The notes: generated by a model not told the origin, from the sequence alone. Counted from the stretch's first letter, positions 26,812 to 35,406 are shown. The stretch: 64,000 bases of DNA from Streptomyces humidus (GCF_014649655.1 NZ_BMTL01000017.1:62001-126000), one strand, 5' to 3'. A program made the numbers and translations.

Positions 26812-27321
26812 GTGGTACGCAGACCGGCGGCGTGGGCCGTGGCGATCGTGCTGTTCGCCGAGGCGATCGGCATCGCCGCGCTGAACTGGTTCATGGGCGT
26901 CGTGGTGGACCGTCAGGACATGTCCCTGGCCGGTCTGGACCCGGACGTCATGTCGACGTCCTCGAAGGCCGGCGGGATCGTCTTCGGCCTGTACTTCGCC
27001 CTGTGCGGCGTGGTCGCCCTGCTGGTGGCCCTGCGCGACCGCGCGCCCGCCGGCTTCGGCCGGGTCCTGCTGATCAGCGCGGCCGTCGTGCACGGCCTGC
27101 TGGGCGCCTTCGCGTGGGGACTGCTGGGCGTGCCGCAGTTCGTGTTCATGGTGGTCGTGCTCGCCCTGATCGTGCTGCTGCTGATGACGTACGACGCCCG
27201 GCAGCGGCCCGTCGCCCGGACGCCCGAGGGAGGCAAGGGCGGCGACGGCGGCTCGCCCGCCCCGCTCCCGCCCACCCCGCCCGAGCCGGTCACGCCTCCG
27301 GTTGCGCCCACAACTCCGTGA
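26812..27321 (+). CDS. Four-helix membrane protein of unknown function
   Basis: About 169 residues with four hydrophobic helices (AVAIVLFAEAIGIAAL; GLYFALCGVVALLVAL; a third around ISAAVVHGLLGAF; VFMVVVLALIVLLLM) and a Pro-rich cytoplasmic tail. It has no enzyme motif. I start at the GTG because upstream codons lack the genus bias and a promoter sits in between. The 3' end overlaps the convergent maf gene by 32 bp. Confidence 0.75.
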   Translation: MVRRPAAWAVAIVLFAEAIGIAALNWFMGVVVDRQDMSLAGLDPDVMSTSSKAGGIVFGLYFALCGVVALLVALRDRAPAGFGRVLLISAAVVHGLLGAFAWGLLGVPQFVFMVVVLALIVLLLMTYDARQRPVARTPEGGKGGDGGSPAPLPPTPPEPVTPPVAPTTP

Positions 27322-27895
27322 TGCCGACGCCCAGTTGGGCCAGCAGCCGGCGCACGAGCGGCAGGCTGATGCCGATGACGTTGCCGTGGTCGCCGTCGAT
27401 GCCGTCGATGAACGGGGCCGAGCGGCCGTCGAGGGTGAACGCCCCGGCGACATAGAGGGGCTCGCCCGAGGCGACGTAGGCCGCGACCTCTTCGTCGGTC
27501 GGCTCGCCGAAGCGCACGACGGTGGAGGCGGTCGCGGAGGCGTAACGCCCGCTGAGGGTGTCGTAGACGCAGTGCCCGGTCTGGAGCGTGCCGGCCCGCC
27601 CGCGCATCGCCTTCCAGCGCGCGGTGGCCTCCGCCGCGTCCGCGGGCTTGCCCAGGGCCTCGCCGTCCAGGTCGAGCACCGAGTCGCAGCCGATCACCAG
27701 CGCGCCCTTGGCGTCGGGGCGGGCGGCCACGACGGAGGCCTTGGCCTCGGCGAGCGCGAGCGCCAGCTCGGCCGGGGTCGGCGCGGTGACGGCGTCCTCG
27801 TCGACCCCGCTCACGATCACCTCGGGGGTGAGGCCCGCCTGCCGCAGCAGGTTCAGCCGGGCGGGGGACTGGGAGGCGAGGACGAGTCGGCGCAT
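27290..27895 (-). CDS. maf: Maf-family nucleoside triphosphate pyrophosphatase
   Basis: A 201-residue Maf protein with the signature start LVLASQSPARLNLLRQAG, SGVDEDAV, and the catalytic region VIGCDSVLDLDGEALGKP. Maf proteins hydrolyse non-canonical or methylated nucleoside triphosphates (dTTP/UTP or m7GTP subtypes), and some affect septation. It stands downstream of the pccB-pccE genes on the same strand, separated by one tiny gene. It overlaps tail-to-tail with the membrane-protein gene by 32 bp. Confidence 0.92.
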   Translation of the reverse strand: MRRLVLASQSPARLNLLRQAGLTPEVIVSGVDEDAVTAPTPAELALALAEAKASVVAARPDAKGALVIGCDSVLDLDGEALGKPADAAEATARWKAMRGRAGTLQTGHCVYDTLSGRYASATASTVVRFGEPTDEEVAAYVASGEPLYVAGAFTLDGRSAPFIDGIDGDHGNVIGISLPLVRRLLAQLGVGITELWAQPEA

Positions 27896-27922
27896 GCGGT
27901 CAGCCTAGCGGCGGGGCGGCCG

Positions 27923-28051
27923 TCATCTCACGCCCAGCACGATCATCGCCGTCACCATGGCCAGGGCGAGGAAGAAGCCGAGTCTCCGCAGGGTCTCCTG
28001 CATGTCGCGGAGTTCCTTCGGGGGCTCGTTCTCGGGGTCGGACCACAGCAT
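27923..28051 (-). CDS. 42-residue single-pass membrane microprotein
   Basis: An ATG-initiated frame of 42 codons: a charged N-terminus (MLWSDPENEPPKELRDMQ), a short amphipathic part, and one membrane helix FFLALAMVTAMIVLGV ending in Arg. Codon bias is typical of the genome. It lies 27 bp upstream of maf and 125 bp downstream of pccE on the same strand, so it is probably co-transcribed. I recall a comparable small gene in this place in other streptomycetes. Function unknown; it is easily missed because of its size. Confidence 0.72.
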   Translation of the reverse strand: MLWSDPENEPPKELRDMQETLRRLGFFLALAMVTAMIVLGVR

Positions 28052-28176
28052 GCCACCAGCGTGGGGCCTGTCCGGTGGGCGCTGCCTGAGTACCCGTACT
28101 CAAGTTGCGGCCCGCAGCCGTTCACCTGATCTTCGGCTGTTCGTCGACTGCGGGCCGTGGGGGAGACCGGCTCGGG

Positions 28177-28386
28177 CTAGCCCGGCCAGTAGGTGCGGGT
28201 CCAGGACGCCTGGCCCGGCGGAGGGAGGCGGCGGCCCGCGATCCTCGCCGGGTCGGACCACGCGTCCTTCGGGGGCTGCGCGCCGGACGGCTCCTCCACC
28301 GCCGCCGCGGCGCGCGCCCGGACCACCGCCAGGGCGGCGGCGAGCTCCTCGGGGGTCGGGTTGCCCCGTACGACCTTGATCGTCAC
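28177..28386 (-). CDS. pccE: Acyl-CoA carboxylase epsilon subunit
   Basis: A 69-residue protein with the epsilon-subunit pattern: an N-terminal KVVRGNPTPEELAAALAVV helix, an Ala/Pro-rich middle, and a C-terminal SWTRTYWPG. The epsilon subunit binds the carboxyltransferase beta subunit and greatly raises activity of the actinobacterial acyl-CoA carboxylase complex. It lies 9 bp after pccB, clearly one operon. Confidence 0.93.
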   Translation of the reverse strand: MTIKVVRGNPTPEELAAALAVVRARAAAAVEEPSGAQPPKDAWSDPARIAGRRLPPPGQASWTRTYWPG

Positions 28387-28395
28387 AGCGGCTCC

Positions 28396-30018
28396 TTACA
28401 GGGGGATGTTGCCGTGCTTCTTCGGAGGCAGGGATTCCCGCTTGGTGCGCAGCTGACGCAGGCCGCGCACGATGTGCCGGCGCGTGTCGGACGGCATGAT
28501 CACCGAGTCGACGTAGCCGCGCTCGGCCGCGACGTAGGGGTTGAGGAGGGTGTCCTCGTACTCCCGGATCAGCCGGGCGCGCACCGCGTCCAGATCCTCC
28601 CCGTTCGCCTCCGCCTCCGCGATCGTGCGGCGGTGCAGGATGTTGACCGCGCCCTGGGCGCCCATGACCGCGATCTGGGCGGTCGGCCAGGCCAGGTTGA
28701 GGTCGGCGCCCAGGTGCTTGGAGCCCATGACGTCGTACGCGCCGCCGAAGGCCTTGCGGGTGATGACGGTGATCAGCGGGACGGTGGCCTCGGCGTAGGC
28801 GTAGATCAGCTTGGCGCCGCGGCGGATGATGCCGTCGTGCTCCTGGTCGACGCCGGGCAGGAAGCCGGGCACGTCCACGAACGTGAGGACCGGGATGTTG
28901 AAGGCGTCGCAGGTGCGGACGAAGCGGGCCGCCTTCTCGGAGGCCGTGATGTCCAGACAGCCCGCGAACTGCATCGGCTGGTTGGCGACGATGCCCACCG
29001 GGTGGCCCTCGACGCGTCCGTAGCCGGTGAGGATGTTCGGCGCGAACAGCGCCTGCGTCTCGAAGAACTCGGCGTCGTCCAGGACGTGTTCGATCACCGT
29101 GTGCATGTCGTACGGCTGGTTGGCGCTGTCCGGGACGACGGAGTCCAGCTCCAGGTCCTCCGCGGTGACGGACAGGTCCGCCTCCTCGGGGAACACCGGG
29201 GCCTCGGAGAGGTTGTTGGACGGCAGGTACGACAGCAGCTGCTTGACGTACTCGACGGCGTCCTTCTCGTCGCCGGCCATGTGGTGGGCCACGCCCGACA
29301 CCGAGTTGTGGGTGCGCGCGCCGCCCAGCTCCTCGAAGCCGACGTCCTCGCCGGTGACCGTCCTGATGACGTCCGGACCGGTGATGAACATGTGCGAGGT
29401 CTGGTCGACCATGACGGTGAAGTCGGTGATCGCGGGGGAGTAGACCGCGCCGCCCGCGCACGGGCCCACGACCAGGCTGATCTGCGGGATCACCCCGGAC
29501 GCGTGCGTGTTGCGCCGGAAGATCTCCCCGTACGCGCCCAGCGAGGCCACACCCTCCTGGATGCGGGCGCCGCCGGAGTCGTTGATGCCGATGACCGGAC
29601 AGCCCGTCTTGAGGGCGAAGTCCATCACCTTGACGATCTTCTGCCCGTAGACCTCGCCCAGCGCCCCGCCGAAGACGGTGAAGTCCTGGGAGAACACGGC
29701 GACCGGACGTCCGTCCACCGTGCCGTAGCCCGTGACGACGCCGTCCCCGTACGGACGGTTGTGCTCCAGGCCGAAGTCGGTGGAGCGGTGCCGGGCGAAC
29801 TCGTCCAGCTCGACGAAGGAGTCCTCGTCGAGGAGGAGCTCGATGCGCTCACGGGCCGTCAACTTGCCCTTGGCGTGCTGCTTCTCGACGGCGCGTTCCG
29901 AACCGGCGTGCGTGGCTTCCTGGATGCGGCGCTGGAGATCCGCGAGCTTGCCCGCGGTGGTGTGGACGTCGATCCCTCGGGTCTGTTGGATCTCGTGGCG
30001 CTCTTCCGGCTCGGACAT
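28396..30018 (-). CDS. pccB: Propionyl-CoA carboxylase beta subunit (carboxyltransferase)
   Basis: A 540-residue carboxyltransferase. The two crotonase-like halves show oxyanion glycine motifs (GASLGAYGEIFR region with SGGARIQEG, and later GRVEGHPVGIVANQP, DVPGFLPGVDQE, ITRKAFGGAYDVM). It transfers CO2 from biotin to propionyl-CoA or acetyl-CoA, working with AccA2 and the epsilon subunit encoded next. I use the ATG at 30018; an in-frame Met nine codons earlier is possible. It is divergent from birA, the biotin ligase that activates its partner subunit. Confidence 0.94.
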   Translation of the reverse strand: MSEPEERHEIQQTRGIDVHTTAGKLADLQRRIQEATHAGSERAVEKQHAKGKLTARERIELLLDEDSFVELDEFARHRSTDFGLEHNRPYGDGVVTGYGTVDGRPVAVFSQDFTVFGGALGEVYGQKIVKVMDFALKTGCPVIGINDSGGARIQEGVASLGAYGEIFRRNTHASGVIPQISLVVGPCAGGAVYSPAITDFTVMVDQTSHMFITGPDVIRTVTGEDVGFEELGGARTHNSVSGVAHHMAGDEKDAVEYVKQLLSYLPSNNLSEAPVFPEEADLSVTAEDLELDSVVPDSANQPYDMHTVIEHVLDDAEFFETQALFAPNILTGYGRVEGHPVGIVANQPMQFAGCLDITASEKAARFVRTCDAFNIPVLTFVDVPGFLPGVDQEHDGIIRRGAKLIYAYAEATVPLITVITRKAFGGAYDVMGSKHLGADLNLAWPTAQIAVMGAQGAVNILHRRTIAEAEANGEDLDAVRARLIREYEDTLLNPYVAAERGYVDSVIMPSDTRRHIVRGLRQLRTKRESLPPKKHGNIPL

Positions 30019-30063
30019 CGGGATCGCGGCTCCCTGCCTGCTCAAAAGGGGGGACGGTTACTC

Positions 30064-30092
30064 ATCCGTAGAGTAGTGCTGCCCCTACGGAT
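30064..30092. promoter_or_regulatory. Inverted repeat in pccB/birA divergent promoter
   Basis: Perfect 8-bp arms ATCCGTAG and CTACGGAT separated by 13 bp lie between the two start codons. It may be an operator coordinating carboxylase and biotin ligase expression, or a chance hairpin. No regulator is assigned. Confidence 0.45.
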
Positions 30093-30129
30093 CGGCAGTG
30101 CGGCGTTCAACACACCTAGGGTGGCTTGC

Positions 30130-30996
30130 ATGACACCGCGAGATGCAGCAGACGCAGGCGGCGGCCGGTGGTCCGATCTGGACCGTCCGCCTCTCGACGA
30201 GACGGCCCTGCGCCGGGGGCTGGTCCGGGAGGGCAGCCTGTGGTCGGGTCTGGACGTGGTGCAGCGCACCGGTTCCACCAACTCCGACCTGGTCGCGGCG
30301 GCGGGCTCGGGCCGGGCGGGCGAGGGCGCGGTGCTCGTCGCCGAGGAACAGACCACGGGCCGGGGCCGCCTGGACCGCCGGTGGACGGCGCCCCCGCGCT
30401 CCGGCCTGTTCTTCTCCGTGCTGCTCACCCCCGGCGAGGTGCCGGTGACCCGCTGGGGCTGGCTGCCGCTGCTCACCGGCGTCGCGGTGGCGACGGGACT
30501 TTCCCGGGCGGCCGGCGTAGACACGGCACTCAAGTGGCCCAACGATCTCCTGGTGACCGTCGGGGGAGAGGAACGCAAGGCCGGCGGCATCCTCGCGGAG
30601 CGGGCCGGCGAGAGCGCGGTGGTGGTGGGCGTCGGCGTCAACGTCTCGCTGCGCGCGGAGGAGCTCCCGGTGCCGCAGGCGGGCTCGCTGGCGCTGGCCG
30701 GGGCGGTGAGCACGGACCGGGACACCTTGCTGCGGAGCGTCCTGCGGTCGCTGGAGGACTGGTACGGGCGCTGGCGGGAGGCAGGCGGCGATCCGGTGGG
30801 AAGCGGCCTGCAGGAGACGTACGCGGCCGGGTGCGCCACGCTGGGACGAACGGTACGGGCCGAGTTGCCGGGCGACCGGTCGCTCGTGGGCGAGGCGGTC
30901 GCGGTCGACGGCGACGGACGGCTGGTGATCGCCACGGAAGAAGGGGTGCAGGAGCCGGTGGGCGCGGGTGACATCGTCCACCTGAGGCCGGCGTGA
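30130..30996 (+). CDS. birA: Biotin-[acetyl-CoA carboxylase] ligase
   Basis: A 288-residue biotin protein ligase: QRTGSTNSDLV, the biotinyl-AMP loop EEQTTGRGRLDRRW, LKWPNDLLV, KAGGILAE, and VVVGVGVNV, followed by a C-terminal SH3-like domain. It lacks an N-terminal DNA-binding domain, so it is a class I, non-regulatory enzyme. It biotinylates the BCCP lysine of AccA2. Its placement divergent from pccB ties cofactor attachment to the carboxylase. Confidence 0.94.
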   Translation: MTPRDAADAGGGRWSDLDRPPLDETALRRGLVREGSLWSGLDVVQRTGSTNSDLVAAAGSGRAGEGAVLVAEEQTTGRGRLDRRWTAPPRSGLFFSVLLTPGEVPVTRWGWLPLLTGVAVATGLSRAAGVDTALKWPNDLLVTVGGEERKAGGILAERAGESAVVVGVGVNVSLRAEELPVPQAGSLALAGAVSTDRDTLLRSVLRSLEDWYGRWREAGGDPVGSGLQETYAAGCATLGRTVRAELPGDRSLVGEAVAVDGDGRLVIATEEGVQEPVGAGDIVHLRPA

Positions 30997-31145
30997 GGCG
31001 CCGCGGCCGCCGTGGCCGCCGAGGCCTTCGGGTCCCTGACCGTACGGCGCCCCCCGCCTGACCGAACGGAGTGAGCTGGCGCACACCTGCCGTAGAGTTG
31101 AGGCCGGTCGATACATGACCGCGGAAGATCGGAAGGGCAGCAGGC

Positions 31146-32297
31146 GTGACCGTCGACGACACGGGCTCCGGCGCGGGCGAGGACGGCCGGGGCAACCTGC
31201 CGGCCGCCGAACCCGGCGAGCCGGGCGACTCCGGTGAGGACCCGCACCCTCTCGCGCTGCGCCTCGAACAGCTCATCCTCGGCGCGGAGCGGCGCTACAC
31301 CCCCTTCCAGGCCGCCCGCAGCGCCGGCGTGTCCATGGAGCTGGCGTCGCGCTTCTGGCGGGCCATGGGCTTCGCCGACATCGGGCAGGCCAGGGCGCTC
31401 ACCGAGGCCGACGTCCTCGCCCTGCGCCGACTGGCGGGCCTCGTCGAGGCGGGACTGCTGAGCGAGGCGATGGCCGTGCAGGTGGCCCGCTCCACCGGGC
31501 AGACCACCGCCCGGCTGGCGGAGTGGCAGATCGACTCCTTCCTGGAGGGCCTGACCGAGCCGCCCGAGCCGGGCATGACCCGCACCGAGGTCACCTATCC
31601 CATCGTCGAGCTGCTGCTGCCCGAGCTGGAGGAGTTCCTCGTCTACGTCTGGCGCCGGCAGCTCGCGGCCTCGGCCGGCCGGGTCGTGCAGGCCGCGGAC
31701 GACGAGGAGATGGTCGACCGCCGGCTCGCCGTCTGCTTCGCCGACCTGGTCGGCTTCACCCGGCTGACCCGGCGTATGGAGGAGGAGGAGCTCGGCGAAC
31801 TGGTGGAGGCCTTCGAGACCACCTGCGCCGACCTGGTGGCCGCCCGCGGCGGGCGCCTGATCAAGACCCTCGGCGACGAGGTGCTGTACGCGGCCGACGA
31901 CGCGGGCACCGCCGCCGACATCGCGCTGCTGCTGGTCGAGACGATGAGCAACGACGAGACGATGCCCGAGCTGCGCGTCGGCATGGCGTTCGGCACGGTC
32001 ACCACCCGGATGGGCGATGTCTTCGGCACAACGGTCAACCTGGCCTCCCGGCTGACGTCGATAGCTCCCCGCGACGCCGTCCTGGTCGACAGCGCCTTCG
32101 CCGAGGAGCTCGTCCGCACCGGCGACGCCCCGGCCTCCGAGGCGGAGGCCGCCGAGGAGGCGGCCGCGGCGGAGAAGGAGGGCGAGGAGCCCCCGAAGTA
32201 TCGCTTCGCGCTGCAGCCGATGTGGCAGCGGCCGGTGCGTGGCCTGGGCGTGGTCGAGCCCTGGCTGCTCACCCGCCGCGGAGACCCGGACGGCTAG
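31146..32297 (+). CDS. cya: Class III adenylate cyclase
   Basis: A 383-residue cytoplasmic cyclase. The N-terminal roughly 170 residues form a helical regulatory domain (TPFQAARSAGVSMELASRFW, ALTEADVLALRRLAG) like the pH-sensing or lipid-sensing part of mycobacterial Rv1264/Rv2212. The catalytic domain from about 190 has the metal-binding Asp in CFADLVGFTRL, IKTLGDEVLYAA, and GTTVNLASRLT. It makes cAMP from ATP. An acidic Ala/Glu insert near 325-345 is unusual but in frame. In S. coelicolor the single main cya gene sits in this context and influences germination and antibiotic production. GTG start with GGAAGGG upstream. Confidence 0.92.
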   Translation: MTVDDTGSGAGEDGRGNLPAAEPGEPGDSGEDPHPLALRLEQLILGAERRYTPFQAARSAGVSMELASRFWRAMGFADIGQARALTEADVLALRRLAGLVEAGLLSEAMAVQVARSTGQTTARLAEWQIDSFLEGLTEPPEPGMTRTEVTYPIVELLLPELEEFLVYVWRRQLAASAGRVVQAADDEEMVDRRLAVCFADLVGFTRLTRRMEEEELGELVEAFETTCADLVAARGGRLIKTLGDEVLYAADDAGTAADIALLLVETMSNDETMPELRVGMAFGTVTTRMGDVFGTTVNLASRLTSIAPRDAVLVDSAFAEELVRTGDAPASEAEAAEEAAAAEKEGEEPPKYRFALQPMWQRPVRGLGVVEPWLLTRRGDPDG

Positions 32298-32350
32298 ACC
32301 GTCCCCGGCGGCCTGACCGTCCCCGGCCGTCCTGCGTGCTCCTGGTGTCC

Positions 32351-33040
32351 TCACGGGCGCCGCGGGCCGTTCCGGAGTTCCGGCAGGGGCGCTCCCAGCG
32401 GGTCCACGCACAGGCCGACGACCGGGACGCAGACGCCCGGCTGCCACGGGGGTGCGGGCGGCACCGAGGCCGGGGCGGGGGCGGGTTCCGGCGTAGAAGG
32501 AGGGCGAGGGGCCTCGGACGCCACGGGCGCGGGCTGCGGCGCGCCGGGCGCGTGGGGTGTGCCGGCCGGGTGAGGCGTCGGCGCCGCGCCGGGTGCGGAC
32601 GGGGTGGGGGCGGCGCCCGGGGTGAGGGCTGCGGACGGCGGCGAGCCGGAGGCGCCCGGCGGCAGACCGGCGCCGGGGGCCGGGCCGGCGCTCGCGCCGC
32701 CCATCGCGCTGGGCGCGGTCGGGGACGGCGCGGCGGTGGTCGCGGCCCCGGCCGGGCGGCCGGGTGCGGCGCCGGCCCCGGTGCTCGCGACGGGATCGCT
32801 CTGCGGATCGGCCTCGGCGGCGCGCGTCCCGACGGGACCGCCCGCGTCGGGGGTCAGCCGCACCAGGCTCAGCACCCCCGCCGCCACGGCGAGGCCGCCG
32901 GCGGCGAACAGCGCCTTGTGGGGGCGGGGGCGGCGATGCCTGCCACGGGGGCGCTGCGCCCACGGCCGGTCGGTCCCGGCCTTCGCCGGGGCCGTCACGT
33001 CCTGTGCCGTCGGGTCCGGCCCGGTCCGCGTGCTCGTCAT
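32351..33040 (-). CDS. Single-pass membrane protein with Pro/Ala-rich exterior
   Basis: A 229-residue protein. A basic cytoplasmic N-terminus (to RGRHRRPRPHK) precedes one transmembrane helix (ALFAAGGLAVAAGVLSLV), then about 130 residues of Pro/Ala/Ser/Gly low complexity and a short C-terminal region with two Cys (GVCVPVVGLCVDPLG) that could form a disulfide loop. It looks like a cell-envelope stalk. No family is recognised. The ATG at 33040 is well supported by GGGAGG upstream. Confidence 0.75.
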   Translation of the reverse strand: MTSTRTGPDPTAQDVTAPAKAGTDRPWAQRPRGRHRRPRPHKALFAAGGLAVAAGVLSLVRLTPDAGGPVGTRAAEADPQSDPVASTGAGAAPGRPAGAATTAAPSPTAPSAMGGASAGPAPGAGLPPGASGSPPSAALTPGAAPTPSAPGAAPTPHPAGTPHAPGAPQPAPVASEAPRPPSTPEPAPAPASVPPAPPWQPGVCVPVVGLCVDPLGAPLPELRNGPRRP

Positions 33041-33223
33041 CGCGTTTCCTCCCGGAGGCGATCGCGCCCCGCTGCGCCGAGGCGCACGCACGTTATGCGC
33101 TCCCGTGGGCGGTGCGGGGCGAGTTGGGCGGGATATCACTCGAACGGGTGATCGGGATTCTCGGGGGGAACGGGTTCACCCTTTCGCCGCCGGGCCCGGG
33201 CTGGGATGATCGGGCCACAGTCT

Positions 33224-33239
33224 GTTAACCATCGTTAAC
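33224..33239. promoter_or_regulatory. Twin GTTAAC element before the enoyl-CoA hydratase
   Basis: GTTAAC-CATC-GTTAAC, a 16-bp symmetric AT-rich element in otherwise GC-rich DNA, ends 12 bp before the GTG and just before the GGAGG. It is a likely repressor site overlapping the transcription start or leader. Confidence 0.55.
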
Positions 33240-33251
33240 CCGGAGGGTGTC

Positions 33252-34076
33252 GTGAGCGGTGTCGTGGGTGTCGGGGACGAGGAGCGGTTCGGGGAGTTCG
33301 TGGCGGTGCGCCGGCACGGGGACGGCGGGCACGTCGCGGAGCTGGCCCTCGACCGGCCGAAGGCCATGAACGCCGTCTCCACCGACATGGCCAGTTCGAT
33401 CGCCGGGGCCTGCGCGGCGCTGGGCGGGGACCGGGAGGTCCGGGTGGTCGTGCTGACCTCGACGCACGAGCGGGCGTTCTGCGTCGGCGCCGACCTCAAG
33501 GAGCGCAACTCCCTCAGCGACGCCGAGCTGGTCCGCCAGCGCCCGCTCGCGCGCGGGGCCTACACCGGGGTCCTGGAGCTGCCGGTGCCCACGGTCGCGG
33601 CGGTGCACGGCTTCGCGCTGGGCGGCGGTTTCGAGCTGGCGCTCTCCTGCGACCTGATCGTGGCCGACGGCACGGCGGTGGTGGGGCTGCCCGAGGTGTC
33701 GGTGGGCGTGATCCCGGGCGGCGGCGGGACGCAGTTGCTGCCGCGCCGGGTGGGGGCGGCCCGGGCGGCCGAGCTCGTCTTCACCGCCCGTCGGGTGGCG
33801 GCGGCCGAGGCCCGCGAGCTGGGGCTGGTGGACGTCCTGGTGGAGGAGGGGCGGGACCGGGAGGAGGCGCTGGCGCTGGCCGCGCGCATCGCCGCCCACT
33901 CGCCGGTGGGCCTGCGGGCGGCGAAGCGGGCGCTGCGGCTCGGGCAGGGGCTGGACCTGCGGGCCGGGCTGGAGGTCGAGGACGCGGCGTGGCGGTCGGT
34001 GGCGTTCTCGGGGGACCGGGCGGAGGGGGTGGCCGCGTTCAACGAGAAGCGGAAGCCGCAGTGGCCGGGCGAATGA
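33252..34076 (+). CDS. Enoyl-CoA hydratase/isomerase family protein
   Basis: A 274-residue crotonase-fold enzyme. Oxyanion-hole segments are GADLKERN (first) and VHGFALGGGFELALSCD (second), with catalytic Glu candidates in GLPEVSVGVIPGGGGTQLLPR. It probably hydrates 2-enoyl-CoA in fatty or branched acid breakdown, but the family is broad. The GTG start follows GGAGG by 5 nt. It stands alone between an unrelated membrane protein and a GGDEF protein, with its own operator-like element. Confidence 0.9.
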   Translation: MSGVVGVGDEERFGEFVAVRRHGDGGHVAELALDRPKAMNAVSTDMASSIAGACAALGGDREVRVVVLTSTHERAFCVGADLKERNSLSDAELVRQRPLARGAYTGVLELPVPTVAAVHGFALGGGFELALSCDLIVADGTAVVGLPEVSVGVIPGGGGTQLLPRRVGAARAAELVFTARRVAAAEARELGLVDVLVEEGRDREEALALAARIAAHSPVGLRAAKRALRLGQGLDLRAGLEVEDAAWRSVAFSGDRAEGVAAFNEKRKPQWPGE

Positions 34077-34179
34077 GCCCGCGGGGAAGGCCGCCGTCAC
34101 TCCCCGTGCCCCTCCGTGTCTCTTTTCCATCGGATTGTCCCTAGCCTGGGGTGATGGGCGAGGGCAGGGGGTGAGCGCG

Positions 34180-35328
34180 ATGGGTGAGGACAGCCGCCTC
34201 GTGGCCGTGGTGGCGCTCGCGCAGGGCATGGCGGCCGCGCGCACCCCCCGCGAGTCCTGGCGGGCGGCGGCGCTCGGCGCGTGCCACGCGCTGTCCGGGG
34301 ATTTCGCCGCGCTCTCGGTGTGGGAGCGCGACCTCGGGCGGCTGCGCGTTCTGGCCAACGTGGGCGACCGGGCCGCCGACGAGGCGGAGTTCCCCGAGGC
34401 CGAGGCCTACCCGGTGCATCAGTTCCCCGAGATCACCGAGTTCCTGCACGAGCGCTGGGCGGCCGGCGGCGAGCCCGACGCCTGGGTGGAGACGGCCCGG
34501 GGGCCGGCCGCCGGCCGCCCCGGCTACTGTCACCAGAGGGTCGCCGCCCTGCGCCGCCGGGGCCGCGGCTCCTGCGTGGTCGCGCCGATCGTGCTGCACG
34601 GCCGGGCCTGGGGCGAGCTGTACGTGGCGCGCTCCGCCGGCGCGCCCGTCTTCGGCCGTGCCGACGCCGACTTCGCCACCGTCCTGGCCGCCGTCGTCGC
34701 CGCCGGGCTCGCGCAGACGGAGCGGCTGGAGGAGGCCCGCCGGCTCGCCTTCACCGACGCCCTGACCGGTCTGGCCAACCGCAGGTCCGTCGACGTGCGG
34801 CTGGAGGAGGCGGTCGAGCGGCACCGCGCGGACGGCGTCGTGGTCAGCCTCGTCGTGTGCGATCTCAACGGGCTGAAGCGGGTCAACGACACCCGGGGGC
34901 ACGCCGTCGGGGACCGGCTGCTGGAGCGGTTCGGGTCGGTGCTCTCGCTGTGCGGGGCGATGCTGCCGGGCACGCTGGCCGCCCGGCTGGGCGGGGACGA
35001 GTTCTGTCTGCTGGCCGTGGGCCCGCCCGCCGACGACGTCGTCAGGGTCGCCGGAGAGCTCTGCCGCCGGGCCGCCGAGCTGGAACTCGGCGAGGGGGTG
35101 GCCTGCGGGGTCGCCTCCACCCAGGACCCCATCGGGCCGGTGGGCTCGGCGCGGCGGCTGTTCCGGCTGGCCGATGCCGCGCAGTACCGGGCCAAGGCGG
35201 TGCGGGCCGCCGTGCCGGTGGTCGCCGGGCGGGAGGGGCCTGAGGATCCCGTGGTGCGGCTGGCCGACGAGCCGCCGTCGGAGCGCGAGCGGACCGCCGA
35301 GCGACGCAGGTTCCGGGGGCGGCGCTGA
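34180..35328 (+). CDS. GAF-GGDEF protein (putative diguanylate cyclase)
   Basis: About 382 residues. The N-terminal GAF-like sensor domain runs to about 190 (FAALSVWERDLGRLRVLANVG; VVAPIVLHGRAWGELYV) and the GGDEF domain about 200-350: LAFTDALTGLANRRS, VVCDLNGLKRVNDTRGH, and an intact active site RLGGDEFCLL. It should make cyclic di-GMP, which controls Streptomyces development through BldD. It has no membrane segment, so it is cytoplasmic. No EAL domain follows. ATG at 34180 or GTG at 34171 are both possible; GGGG spacing favours the ATG. Confidence 0.88.
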   Translation: MGEDSRLVAVVALAQGMAAARTPRESWRAAALGACHALSGDFAALSVWERDLGRLRVLANVGDRAADEAEFPEAEAYPVHQFPEITEFLHERWAAGGEPDAWVETARGPAAGRPGYCHQRVAALRRRGRGSCVVAPIVLHGRAWGELYVARSAGAPVFGRADADFATVLAAVVAAGLAQTERLEEARRLAFTDALTGLANRRSVDVRLEEAVERHRADGVVVSLVVCDLNGLKRVNDTRGHAVGDRLLERFGSVLSLCGAMLPGTLAARLGGDEFCLLAVGPPADDVVRVAGELCRRAAELELGEGVACGVASTQDPIGPVGSARRLFRLADAAQYRAKAVRAAVPVVAGREGPEDPVVRLADEPPSERERTAERRRFRGRR

Positions 35329-35406
35329 CGGTGTGACGCAGTCGGTAAGGGGCGAACCCCGCCTCCACTGGTGACATCCTCGTCTTCAGTCATTACGCTC
35401 CTGAAT

